From Marinobacter oulmenensis (lineage in GTDB: Bacteria > Pseudomonadota > Gammaproteobacteria > Pseudomonadales > Oleiphilaceae), in NCBI RefSeq assembly GCF_014201735.1, contig NZ_JACHFE010000004.1:62001-126000 (forward strand): a stretch of 64,000 bases of DNA, written 5' to 3'. Position numbers and translations under genes: made by a program. Below the pieces are notes generated by a model. The model was given only the letters and a program-made list of their open reading frames with translations, was not told the origin of the DNA and ran no database searches. This document shows positions 24,737 through 33,038 of the stretch, piece after piece. Positions within the stretch are counted from its first letter, which is position 1; each line of letters opens with the position of its first letter.

Positions 24737-25234
24737 TCATTGCACTACAAAGTTTCTCAGCAGAACCCGGATGATCGCGGGTTCCCCTTCCTGCTCCAGC
24801 ACCTGGTTGACCTTCTCGAGCATGCGCTGAGCCAGAGCCTGGCGCCCTTCGGGCGTCTGTAATTCAGTGAAGTCGCTGTTACCCAGTACCATGACCAGTT
24901 GACTGCGGATCAGGGGCATGTGCAGGTCCACCGCGGCGAGCGCCTCCGGATCTTTCGCTTCGAAGGACAGGTACACCTGGGCAAAACGCTGTCGGCCCTG
25001 CGCCTGAATCGTCGTCACCAGGGCATCTTCAAGATCGGTATAAGTACTGGCAATAAACTCCGGCTCAGCGTCCGCTTCAGTGCTTTCGTCCCCCGTTATG
25101 CTGCCACCCAGAAACCAGAGTGTCCCAGCGACTGACAGCCCGATAGCCAGCAGAATGATGACTATCAGCATGATGATCAGCTTCAGTTTGCCCTTTTTGG
25201 CAGGTGCTTCCTCAGGTGTGTTGTTTTCCGCCAT
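24737..25234 (-). CDS. fliL: FliL, flagellar basal body-associated protein
   Basis: A 165-residue single-span membrane protein (helix about 18-40) with a periplasmic SPFH-like domain, thought to ring the stator and stabilise torque generation. Typical sequences are YTDLEDALVTTIQAQGRQRFAQVYLSFEAKD and the C-terminal IIRVLLRNFVVQ. A sigma-54 type promoter lies 63 bp upstream, so fliL probably heads fliLMNOPQR-flhB. Confidence 0.94.
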   Translation of the reverse strand: MAENNTPEEAPAKKGKLKLIIMLIVIILLAIGLSVAGTLWFLGGSITGDESTEADAEPEFIASTYTDLEDALVTTIQAQGRQRFAQVYLSFEAKDPEALAAVDLHMPLIRSQLVMVLGNSDFTELQTPEGRQALAQRMLEKVNQVLEQEGEPAIIRVLLRNFVVQ

Positions 25235-25296
25235 GTTGTCCGCTTCGTCAGTTTTCCGTCACCCTGACGGATCAGGGGGCTCTTTCCGTGTTGGAA

Positions 25297-25311
25297 GCAA
25301 AGGGCGGGCCA
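25297..25311 (-). promoter_or_regulatory. Sigma-54 type promoter of fliL operon
   Basis: On the minus strand the sequence reads TGGCCCGCCCTTTGC, a -24 GG and -12 GC element with the canonical spacing. It is nearly identical to the promoter before fliE (14 of 15 positions). It sits 63 bases before the fliL ATG, in the 202-bp fliK-fliL gap. Confidence 0.75.
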
Positions 25312-25392
25312 ATAGCCCCTTCCCTCCGACTCAGGGTCGCAGTTTAGCGTTGCCGGAGGGGATGGGCAAAGGTCCTGTCCATTCAGGTCACA

Positions 25393-25413
25393 ATCTCCTG
25401 ACTGTCAGGAGAT
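25393..25413 (-). terminator. Palindromic hairpin after fliK
   Basis: A 9-bp perfect stem (ATCTCCTGA / TCAGGAGAT) with a 3-base loop starts 24 bases after the fliK stop. There is no T-run, so termination is uncertain, but it separates fliK from the fliL promoter. Confidence 0.45.
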
Positions 25414-25436
25414 ATCAGGCAGTCCCGGGCAGGATC

Positions 25437-26717
25437 TCAGGCGAAGGTGTCGACCTGACCGTTCCAGGTGAGATCCAGTTGCTGAACCGGTGCGGGGTCG
25501 TCCATGTCACCGTCATCAGACCCGGCGAGCGTGCCGCTGCTGCCGGCGGAACCACCTTCGGCGGTTCCTTCATCCCCGGTACCCGCCTGCTGCCCGGCCT
25601 GATCCGAGACATCGAACTGTCCCAGGGACAGCCCCTGCTCACTCAGCATGTCCCGAAGCCGGTGGGAGTGGTTCTCCAACTGTTCACGGACAATGGGGTT
25701 TGCGGCATGTACGGTCACACTGGCCTGGTCATTGTGAACCTTTACTTTCACTTCCATAGGGCCCATGTCGGGTGGCGTCAGATGGATTTCGGCCACCGAC
25801 ATATTGCGGGCCGTCAACCAGCTCAGCTTGCCCATCACCTTGTCGCCCCATTCGGCCTGACCGACCGGCACATCCACGGAGGTGGCGTAGCTGCGCAGGG
25901 GCACAGAAGCCTCCGGATTCAGCTTGCCAGGCTGGGCGGCCTGCTGGGCTGCCTGATCAAGACTGCCCTGGAACCGGGAAGAAGCCAGAAGTGTTGTGGG
26001 GTCCACCGGTCGTGAACTGTCGTGACTGACATTGGCAGACAGCAGGTCTGTCAGTTGTGCCCCCGGAGGCAGCCCCTTGCCGCTTCCGGCGTCCGCCTGA
26101 AGGCCCGCAAGCAAACCGCTCTGACCGGAAGGCATACCCGGCCTGATCAGGTTGCCGGTCGTTGCCATGACAGCACCGGCATTACCCGTCACTCCTGCAG
26201 CAGCACTGCCAGCGGCCGCCGCCTGGGTACCGGAAGGCATTAAGAGGGATTGAAGCGCTGCGAAGGTCAACGGCGCGGCCTCCTCATCGGCTCCCTTCCC
26301 GGCCGAAGCTGCCTGGGAATCTTCCCTCACCTCATCCGAAGAAGCAGAGGTATGGGCGGTTTCCCGAGTGGTGGAATCCTTGTCTGTTTTTTCCGAAGCC
26401 CCTTGGGCTTCCTTATCCTTGCCCTGGTCGCTGTCGCTTACCCTGCGATTATCATCATTATCAGATGCTGCAGCCTGATCGGATTGTTCCCGGCGACTGG
26501 CCTCGTCTTTTTCCCGGGCCCGGGCGTCTTCTTCCCGACGGTCTGCCTGTTTCTGTTCATGCTTTTTCTGTTCCAGGCGTTGCTGCTCAGCACGGGAGAC
26601 TTCGTCAAAGCGACTCTCGCTGGCACCAGCATCACGGCCATGGCTGGACGAGCGCGCGCTCTGGGAATCCTGAGGCGCACCGGAAGCAGGTGTCTGGGGG
26701 AGAATGGTCTGTGGCAT
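25437..26717 (-). CDS. fliK: FliK, flagellar hook-length control protein
   Basis: FliK is the secreted ruler that measures the hook and triggers the FlhB specificity switch. The 426-residue protein has a low-complexity, charged N-terminal half (Glu/Arg/Lys/Ser-rich, about 20-150), an Ala/Gly-rich middle, and the conserved C-terminal domain (about 288-380) with SVAEIHLTPPDMGPMEVKV and VREQLENHSHRLRDMLSEQGL. Its position between the hsb module and fliL matches pseudomonads. A sigma-54 type promoter precedes it. Confidence 0.93.
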   Translation of the reverse strand: MPQTILPQTPASGAPQDSQSARSSSHGRDAGASESRFDEVSRAEQQRLEQKKHEQKQADRREEDARAREKDEASRREQSDQAAASDNDDNRRVSDSDQGKDKEAQGASEKTDKDSTTRETAHTSASSDEVREDSQAASAGKGADEEAAPLTFAALQSLLMPSGTQAAAAGSAAAGVTGNAGAVMATTGNLIRPGMPSGQSGLLAGLQADAGSGKGLPPGAQLTDLLSANVSHDSSRPVDPTTLLASSRFQGSLDQAAQQAAQPGKLNPEASVPLRSYATSVDVPVGQAEWGDKVMGKLSWLTARNMSVAEIHLTPPDMGPMEVKVKVHNDQASVTVHAANPIVREQLENHSHRLRDMLSEQGLSLGQFDVSDQAGQQAGTGDEGTAEGGSAGSSGTLAGSDDGDMDDPAPVQQLDLTWNGQVDTFA

Positions 26718-26777
26718 GGCAACCTCTTGCCGCTATTATCTCGGAAATACCCGAAAGGGTAGCTTTACCGGATAAAA

Positions 26778-26792
26778 GCAAAAGCCATACCA
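26778..26792 (-). promoter_or_regulatory. Candidate sigma-54 promoter of fliK
   Basis: The minus strand reads TGGTATGGCTTTTGC, which keeps the GG and GC dinucleotides and spacing of sigma-54 promoters but deviates at two -24 positions. It lies 61 bases before fliK, in the short gap after hptB, at a spacing like that of the fliE and fliL promoters. A small stem (TACCC/GGGTA) lies in the leader. Confidence 0.55.
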
Positions 26793-26803
26793 GCGGAAAT
26801 AAA

Positions 26804-27148
26804 TCAGATGCCAAACGCCTGTAACCGGCGGATCACCTCCTCAAACTCGGCTTCCAGGCGGGCCAACACGGACGCTGCCGGCGCCAGGTCGCCGCTTTTA
26901 CCCAACTGTTCAGCCTCCTGGCACAAGGCACCGAGCCTCGGAGCGCCGATATTGATGCAACTGCCTTTGAAGCTGTGGGCAGTTCGCGCGAACGCATCGG
27001 CATCGCCGCCCGCCAGGGCCTGACCAAGGCTCGACAGGCGTGACCGGGAATCCGCCAGATAGGTACGGATCAGGACACCAAATTCATCCTCCATGACGTC
27101 CTGGAGTTCGGCGAGGGCCTCGTCGTCTAGATGGGGCTGGTCATTCAT
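26804..27148 (-). CDS. hptB: HptB-like histidine phosphotransfer protein
   Basis: A 114-residue Hpt domain protein with the phospho-His motif TAHSFKGSCINIGA (His at about 58). In Pseudomonas aeruginosa, HptB receives phosphate from hybrid kinases and passes it to the response regulator HsbR, which in turn controls the anti-anti-sigma factor HsbA. This affects biofilm, swarming and flagellar gene expression. The same three genes are here in the order hsbA-hsbR-hptB. The start overlaps the hsbR stop by 8 bp. Confidence 0.88.
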   Translation of the reverse strand: MNDQPHLDDEALAELQDVMEDEFGVLIRTYLADSRSRLSSLGQALAGGDADAFARTAHSFKGSCINIGAPRLGALCQEAEQLGKSGDLAPAASVLARLEAEFEEVIRRLQAFGI

Positions 27149-28928
27149 CTGGCATCCTCGGGGCGGCCTGCGGCTCCCAGTCGTAAGTTATTTCCACGCG
27201 ATTGCCCGACCCATGCACTGTCATTTGCGAAGTCATGCGTCGCAGCAGTTCCAGCCCCCTACCGGCATAGGGTGTATCCAGGGAACCGGCAACACCGGTT
27301 ACTTTCTCAGAATAGGCTGAAAAATCAAAGCCCTGACCGGAATCTTCACAGACAATCCGCAGACGGCCACCGGTGGCCCCGGGTTCATGATTCAGGGAAA
27401 ACCGGATGAAATGTCCATCTGTCTCCTGCAGGCGCCGCTGCCGCTCCCGATAATAGAGCCCGAAACCGCGAGAGGAACTCTTCCACTCCGAGGACAGGCT
27501 CAGGATTCCATGTTCGAGAGCGTTGTTGTAGAGCTCCGACAGCAGGGTGTAAACCTCACCGCTCCGGCGACGCAACCCCGGCACTTCCATGCAGATATGC
27601 AACAACAACGGCAGCGGATTGAACGATGCCAGACTGGCACCCCGGAGTTCATACTCGAAGTGCCAGTCGGTCGGGCCGGAGTCATGCCCGTTTGACTGCC
27701 CATCCGCCAGCAACGTGGATGGATTGGCCTCCAGAATCTCGAGGCAGCATACCGTCAGGTCATCGGCAGGCTCCGGCTGACCGGTAAACTGCTGGATCCG
27801 CTCCATCAAAGCATCAAACGGGTCCTCGGCCGGGTTCAGGCGCGCCAGAATCTCACGCACACCCTCCTCGCCAAAGCGCTGGCCCTGGCCGTCGCTGAGC
27901 TCGGAAAAGCCATCGGTCATTAACAACAACTGATCCCCGGGACGGGTTTCAAATACCGCCATGGATACGGCAAACCGCTCCGAATCGAGAATGCCAAGAG
28001 GCAGATGCCGTGAGGGAATCGCCACCCTGTCACCGCTGGTACGGACCAGCCAGCCATCCGGCAAGCCGCCATTCCAGGTTCGAACCACGCCGTGACGGAA
28101 ATCAGCCTCAATCATGGCGCCACAACAGAACATACCGGCCGGCAGGATACGTCGGAGCTTGCTGTTCATTTCCCGAAGGATGTCGGCCGCCCCAAACCCC
28201 TGCCCGGCCATGCCGTAAAAAATCTCCGCTACCGGCATCGCGCCAATGGCCGCCGGCAGTCCATGGCCGGTGAAATCCCCCAGAAAAACCAGCGTGCCGC
28301 CCCCGGGACGGTTGGCGGCAAACAGAACATCGCCATTGAACACCGATAGGGGGGAGGCGTGATACCGGATATTGGGAGCGTCCAGGCAACCGGCATTGGC
28401 AACGTTATCGAACACGCGCCGGGCGGTCTTCTGTTCGGCCAGCATCCGCTCATTCTGGAGCCGCACCTGATCCATCTGCACGGTGAGCGCACGATGCAGT
28501 GCCCTGAGACGCTCCAGGGCCTTGATCTTGGCCTCGAGAATAACCCGGTTAAACGGTTTCAGAAGGAAATCATCGCCGCCGGCCTCCAGGCACCGGGCCA
28601 GCTCGACCGGGTCTGACAGGGAGGTCAGGAAAATCACCGGTACCATGCGCTCACCGGCAATGCCCTTCATCTGACGCGCAGCCTCGATGCCATCCAGCCG
28701 TGGCATCAGCGCATCCAGAAAAACGATGTCGGGCTCGCGCTCAGAAAAAAGATCTACAGCCGCCAGCCCATCCGACGCTTCTGTGACACGATGCCCGAGA
28801 CGCTCCAGAAGCACGCGGAGCATCATGCGATCGCTGTCATTATCTTCAGCGATCAGGACATCAAGCCCGGCGTCAGCGGATGCTGAAGAGCTGTTCGAAG
28901 TTGGATATGGAGAGGATGCGACGGACAT
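27141..28928 (-). CDS. hsbR: HsbR-like response regulator, PP2C phosphatase/anti-sigma kinase
   Basis: A protein of about 595 residues with three domains. First comes a receiver (about 22-140, phospho-Asp in IVFLDALMP and the Lys in LLKPFN). A PP2C/SpoIIE phosphatase (about 190-400; VFLGDFTGHGLPAAIGAM, LLMTDGFSE) follows, and a C-terminal HATPase of the anti-sigma kinase type (about 450-590; ELYNNALEHGIL, VCEDSGQGFDF). It should phosphorylate or dephosphorylate HsbA depending on HptB input. The start is uncertain: the ATG at 28928 overlaps hsbA by 56 bp and lacks a strong ribosome site. No better in-frame start lies before the receiver. Confidence 0.9.
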   Translation of the reverse strand: MSVASSPYPTSNSSSASADAGLDVLIAEDNDSDRMMLRVLLERLGHRVTEASDGLAAVDLFSEREPDIVFLDALMPRLDGIEAARQMKGIAGERMVPVIFLTSLSDPVELARCLEAGGDDFLLKPFNRVILEAKIKALERLRALHRALTVQMDQVRLQNERMLAEQKTARRVFDNVANAGCLDAPNIRYHASPLSVFNGDVLFAANRPGGGTLVFLGDFTGHGLPAAIGAMPVAEIFYGMAGQGFGAADILREMNSKLRRILPAGMFCCGAMIEADFRHGVVRTWNGGLPDGWLVRTSGDRVAIPSRHLPLGILDSERFAVSMAVFETRPGDQLLLMTDGFSELSDGQGQRFGEEGVREILARLNPAEDPFDALMERIQQFTGQPEPADDLTVCCLEILEANPSTLLADGQSNGHDSGPTDWHFEYELRGASLASFNPLPLLLHICMEVPGLRRRSGEVYTLLSELYNNALEHGILSLSSEWKSSSRGFGLYYRERQRRLQETDGHFIRFSLNHEPGATGGRLRIVCEDSGQGFDFSAYSEKVTGVAGSLDTPYAGRGLELLRRMTSQMTVHGSGNRVEITYDWEPQAAPRMPDE

Positions 28929-29178
28929 CGCTGTTGCAGTTCTCGATGGAAATACTGGCCTGGTCACCGCCGGCATGGTCTCTGAGCAACAGCAGCATGC
29001 CCAGCGCGGAACTGTCGAGGTAGGTGGTATCGGACAGGTCCACCACATACCGGACGATGGCCTCATCACCGTGTTCATAGGCGTCACGGAAGGCCTGGTG
29101 GGTACTGAAATCAAACCGACCATCCACACGGATAACCAGTGTCTGTCCGTCGTCCCTGCGATGTGCCTCTATCGACAT
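28873..29178 (-). CDS. hsbA: HsbA-like anti-anti-sigma factor (STAS domain)
   Basis: A 101-residue STAS protein of the SpoIIAA type with the phosphorylatable serine in TYLDSSALGMLLLL (about residue 56). In Pseudomonas, unphosphorylated HsbA binds the anti-sigma factor FlgM and so frees FliA, while phosphorylated HsbA binds a diguanylate cyclase. HsbR is the kinase/phosphatase. It sits between fliJ and hsbR. Upstream there is a GGGAGGT ribosome site. The 3' end overlaps hsbR. Confidence 0.9.
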   Translation of the reverse strand: MSIEAHRRDDGQTLVIRVDGRFDFSTHQAFRDAYEHGDEAIVRYVVDLSDTTYLDSSALGMLLLLRDHAGGDQASISIENCNSDVRRILSISNFEQLFSIR

Positions 29179-29295
29179 TGCCAGACCTCCCGAATGATTC
29201 CGTCAACCCTACACGGTCCACTCATAGGGATCCGTCGGGGTATCTGAACAAGGATAGACAAACTGACAGAATTTGCACCCGCGCTGGTCGGCGCC

Positions 29296-29739
29296 TCAAC
29301 GCTGACGCCGGGCAAAGGCCCGCCCGGCTGCCTCGTCCGCCATCTTCTGCTCCCGCAGATCCTGCTCACGCTGTTCCTGCTGACGACAGGTTTCAATGTA
29401 TTTTTCCATCCCCCGACGGCGTTCCCAGGCCTGCTGCCATTCCCGGCGGCGCTGTTCAAACTGCTGTTCGGCCTGTTTCAGTTGCTGCTGCTGGGCCGCA
29501 ATCACCTGATCCAGCTGCGCAATGAATGCCTGCCAGGCCTGCAGGCGAGTCACAGGCACCACTCCCTGCTGACTGGCCCGGATCTGGTTGCGGTACTCCT
29601 GCTGGTAGTTCTCCAGGTTCTCAACCTGCTCCCGATGAGAGTCAACCTGCTGACGGGCTTCGCCCATTCGGTCAAGCGCCTCCTGTTCCTTGCGCTCCTC
29701 CAGCGCCAGCACCGGTTGCAATCGTTGCGATCGGAGCAT
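29296..29739 (-). CDS. fliJ: FliJ, flagellar export chaperone/ATPase stalk
   Basis: FliJ is the coiled-coil stalk of the FliI ATPase and moves chaperones to the export gate. The 147-residue protein is almost wholly helical and rich in Gln, Glu and Arg (LALEERKEQEALDRMGEARQQ, then long QQ-rich heptads), with no other domain. The ATG overlaps the fliI stop as TGATG. Length and position match the family; sequence conservation is low, as usual. Confidence 0.93.
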   Translation of the reverse strand: MLRSQRLQPVLALEERKEQEALDRMGEARQQVDSHREQVENLENYQQEYRNQIRASQQGVVPVTRLQAWQAFIAQLDQVIAAQQQQLKQAEQQFEQRRREWQQAWERRRGMEKYIETCRQQEQREQDLREQKMADEAAGRAFARRQR

Positions 29740-31130
29740 CAGCCGTTACCACCCTGCCCCTGATTGCCCTGGGGCGGTGTTTTCCGTCTGTCCGGCGACC
29801 GCCTCTCGGGAATAACGGACATCAACTGTTCAATACTGTCTGTCAGTGGCGCGCTCTCATTCAGCCCCTGCTGGAGAAACTGGCGCATGTTGCCTATATG
29901 CTGGATGGCAAAATCGGTTTCCGGATCGGAACCTTTGACGTAGGCCCCAACACTGATCAGGTCCCGGGCCTGCTGATAACGTGAATAGACCTGTTTGAAC
30001 CGCTGGGCTCGGGACATGTGCTCGGGATCAGTAACCTGCGGCATGACACGGCTGATGGAAGCCTCCACATCGATGGCGGGGTAATGTCCTTCTTCCGCCA
30101 GGCGGCGAGACAGTACGATGTGGCCGTCCAGGATCGCCCGGGCCGCGTCGGCAATGGGATCCTGCTGATCATCGCCTTCGGTCAGCACGGTGTAAAATGC
30201 GGTGATGGAACCACCACCCGGCCGGCCATTGCCGGTTCTTTCCACCAGTTGGGGCAGCTTGGCAAACACCGAGGGCGGATAGCCCTTGGTGGCCGGCGGC
30301 TCCCCCACAGCCAGCGCGATTTCCCGCTGGGCCTGGGCATAGCGGGTCAACGAGTCCATCAGCAGCAGCACCCGTTTGCCCTGATCCCGGTAGTATTCGG
30401 CAATACGCGTGGTCAACATGGCGGCGCGCAGACGCATCAGGGGGGAATCATCCGCAGGGGCGGCCACGACCACCGATCGGGCCAGGCCCTGCTCGCCCAG
30501 GATGTCCTCGATGAATTCCTTGACCTCCCGGCCCCGCTCGCCGATCAGGCCGACAACGGTAATATCCGCGTCGGTAAATCGGGTCATCATGCCCAGCAGC
30601 ATACTCTTACCCACGCCACTGCCGGCAAACAGGCCCAGCCGCTGGCCCTGACCCACGGTGAGCAGGGAATTGATGGCACGAATGCCGACATCCATGGACT
30701 GACGCACCGGCGCCCGGTCCAGCGGGTTGATGATATCGCCATTGAGGTGGACACGGGCCTCAGCCTGGAGCGGACCCTTGCCATCCAGTGGATCGCCGGT
30801 GCCATTGACCACACGGCCCAGCATCTGGGGCCCGACCGGGACCCGACTGGTGGCGGACAAGGGGATCACTCGGGCCCCCGGCCTCAGACCCTCAATGGCT
30901 GTCAGGGGCATCAGGTAGACCCGATCCTCCTCAAAACCGACCACCTCTGCCTCGACGCTGCCGGTGGCCTGGCCCTGGATCATGCAGCGGTCACCCACCA
31001 CCATGGGACAACCCACACATTCCAGTGTGAGCCCGACCATGCGGGTCAGCCGCCCGGACAGTTCCGGCTCGGGTTCAGCGGGGATTGCGCTCTGCAGCTC
31101 TTTCAGCCGATCAGCCAGACGGGAGGTCAT
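29739..31130 (-). CDS. fliI: FliI, flagellar export ATPase
   Basis: FliI energises flagellar type III export and resembles the F1 beta subunit. The 463-residue protein shows Walker A ([15 protein letters not shown]), the ATPase signature region [12 protein letters not shown], and Walker B ([48 protein letters not shown], split over about 245-295). I start at the ATG at 31130 (MTSRLADRL...), which overlaps fliH by 20 bp. A longer reading would run 60 more bases into fliH. Confidence 0.97.
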   Translation of the reverse strand: MTSRLADRLKELQSAIPAEPEPELSGRLTRMVGLTLECVGCPMVVGDRCMIQGQATGSVEAEVVGFEEDRVYLMPLTAIEGLRPGARVIPLSATSRVPVGPQMLGRVVNGTGDPLDGKGPLQAEARVHLNGDIINPLDRAPVRQSMDVGIRAINSLLTVGQGQRLGLFAGSGVGKSMLLGMMTRFTDADITVVGLIGERGREVKEFIEDILGEQGLARSVVVAAPADDSPLMRLRAAMLTTRIAEYYRDQGKRVLLLMDSLTRYAQAQREIALAVGEPPATKGYPPSVFAKLPQLVERTGNGRPGGGSITAFYTVLTEGDDQQDPIADAARAILDGHIVLSRRLAEEGHYPAIDVEASISRVMPQVTDPEHMSRAQRFKQVYSRYQQARDLISVGAYVKGSDPETDFAIQHIGNMRQFLQQGLNESAPLTDSIEQLMSVIPERRSPDRRKTPPQGNQGQGGNG

Positions 31131-31998
31131 TGTCGTCCTCCGAAGCCTGGGGACCGGTCGAGTCCGGCTCCATCGCGGACCCGGACAGCACATCGCGATG
31201 GAAATCCGTCAACTCACCCATGGCCAGATCGGTGTCTGCCGTATCCACGTCCACACCGTCACCCAACTGTTCTTCCAGCATCCCCTGCACGGCGCGCTGG
31301 AAACGTTTCTCGACGGTGTAGTCAACCAGACTGTGCCCCGACTCTACCCGACAGCCGCCGGGCATCAGGCTTTCGTCTTCAATCAGGCGGGGCTCCGTCT
31401 CCAGGCGTTCCGCCACTTCCCGGACCGGTTCGATGTCATCCGGATGGATGTGAATACGCAGATTGGTTGCGGTGGATGGCAGTACGGACAGTGCCTGACG
31501 CACCACCTGCCGGATCTGGGAGGAATCAAGGGACAGCTCACGGTAGACCACGGAACGGGCAAGGGCCGTGGTCAGGTTCACCAGTACGGTCTCAATCTCT
31601 TCTTCATGGCGCTTGATGGGCAGGACCAACTCACCCAACAGATGCTCCAGCCGGTCCATGCTGGCCGACACCTGCTGCCGGGTCTGCTCAAGCGCCTGCT
31701 GGCGCCCCTGCTCGCGACCTTCGGCTTCGCCAGTTGCATGGCCTTCGGTGTGGCCGTCCTTGCGGCCCTGCTCGAATCCTTCCTGATAGCCCGCCTTGCG
31801 GCCCTCGGCATGACCATCGTCATGGGCGGCCTTGCGGATATCTTCGAGTTCGCCCGCCGTCACCGGCCGGACGTCCTTCTCCTCGACCTCATTGCCCTGC
31901 TCATCAAGCAGGGGCAGTTCCCAGCGTTCCCAGGCGGTCATCTGCTCCTTGGGGCGACTGGCGCTGCGGCTCTTGTCCTGATCGGTGTCTTTCATCAC
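31111..31998 (-). CDS. fliH: FliH, flagellar export ATPase regulator
   Basis: FliH dimers hold FliI inactive and anchor it to FliN. The 295-residue protein has a Glu/Gly-rich central repeat ([34 protein letters not shown], about 60-95; GxxxG-type helix spacing typical of FliH) and a C-terminal domain similar to the ATPase delta/b subunits (about 120-240). It is preceded by a [12 protein letters not shown] segment. It overlaps fliG by 4 bp and fliI by 20 bp. Confidence 0.94.
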   Translation of the reverse strand: MMKDTDQDKSRSASRPKEQMTAWERWELPLLDEQGNEVEEKDVRPVTAGELEDIRKAAHDDGHAEGRKAGYQEGFEQGRKDGHTEGHATGEAEGREQGRQQALEQTRQQVSASMDRLEHLLGELVLPIKRHEEEIETVLVNLTTALARSVVYRELSLDSSQIRQVVRQALSVLPSTATNLRIHIHPDDIEPVREVAERLETEPRLIEDESLMPGGCRVESGHSLVDYTVEKRFQRAVQGMLEEQLGDGVDVDTADTDLAMGELTDFHRDVLSGSAMEPDSTGPQASEDDNDLPSG

Positions 31999-33038
31999 AG
32001 CATTTCTTCACCGGCACCACCCAGGGATATTTCACCCGCCTCGGCCATGCGCCGGGCAATGGTGATGATATCCTTCTGGGCCGCTTCCACTTCGCTGACC
32101 TTGACCGGCCCCTTCGCTTCCAGATCGTCCTGAAGCAGTTCCGCCGCCCGCTTGGACATGTTCTTGAAGATTTTCTCCTGAACCGCGTCGTCGGCGCCTT
32201 TAAGGGCAACCACCAGTACTTCGGAAGACACTTCGCGAAGCAGGGCCTGAATGCCCCGGTCATCCACATCCCGCAGGTTATCGAAGACAAACATCAGGTC
32301 CTCGATGGTGGATGCCAGGTCCGGATCCATATCCTTGATGGAATCCATCAGGCTGCCTTCAACCCCGCGGTCCATGAAGTTCATGATATCCGCCGCGCGT
32401 TTGACACCACCGATGCGGCTGGTCTGCGCAGCCGAGCCACCAGAGAACTGTTTTTCAAGGATGGAGTTGAGTTCCTGCAGCGCCTGGGGCTGGATACTCT
32501 CAAGTGAAGCCACACGCATCATCACGTCCAGGCGGACCTTCTCATCCAGGGTCGCCAGAATTTCGGCGGCCTGATCCGGATCCAGATAGGAGATGACGAT
32601 CGCCTGGATCTGCGGGTGCTCATAGCGGATGATGTCCCCTACGGCCCGGGGCTCCATCCATTTCAGGGTGTCCAGACCGGTGGTGTTGCCGCCGATGAGG
32701 ATCCGGTCAATCAGACTGGTAGCCTTGTCGTCCCCGAGCGCCTGGGTGAGCATGGCGCGGATGTAATCGTCATTGCCGACACCAAGGCCGGTCTGCCCGC
32801 CCACAGCATCAACGAACTGGTTCAGGACGAAGTTGACCTCATCCTTGCTGATGTCCTGCATCTGGGCCATGGCCACGCCGACACGCTGGACTTCCTTCGG
32901 GCCCATGTGCTTGAGCACTTCGGCAGCATCAGCCTCGCCCAGGGACATCAGCAGGATGGCGGCCTGCTCGACCCGGGGAATCTTGCGTTTAGGCTTTTGC
33001 GGGGCATCGCCCGCATTCTGGCCGTTTTCATCAGTCAT
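31995..33038 (-). CDS. fliG: FliG, flagellar motor switch protein
   Basis: FliG joins the C-ring to the MS ring and is the rotor surface that stators push. The 347-residue protein has the N-terminal FliF-binding domain (QAAILLMSLGEADAAEVLKHMGPKEV), the armadillo-type middle domain with the EHPQ motif (about 139-142), and the C-terminal torque helix with charged residues (DLMFVFDNLRDVDDRGIQALLREV). It overlaps fliF by 8 bp and fliH by 4 bp. Confidence 0.97.
   Translation of the reverse strand: MTDENGQNAGDAPQKPKRKIPRVEQAAILLMSLGEADAAEVLKHMGPKEVQRVGVAMAQMQDISKDEVNFVLNQFVDAVGGQTGLGVGNDDYIRAMLTQALGDDKATSLIDRILIGGNTTGLDTLKWMEPRAVGDIIRYEHPQIQAIVISYLDPDQAAEILATLDEKVRLDVMMRVASLESIQPQALQELNSILEKQFSGGSAAQTSRIGGVKRAADIMNFMDRGVEGSLMDSIKDMDPDLASTIEDLMFVFDNLRDVDDRGIQALLREVSSEVLVVALKGADDAVQEKIFKNMSKRAAELLQDDLEAKGPVKVSEVEAAQKDIITIARRMAEAGEISLGGAGEEML

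Noticed and set aside
28929..29129. N-terminal extension of hsbR
   Set aside because: It lies wholly inside hsbA in another frame and has Cys/Trp-rich, non-conserved sequence.
30018..31616. Plus-strand open frame of 532 codons
   Set aside because: Antisense to fliI and fliH; same reasoning, no domain visible.
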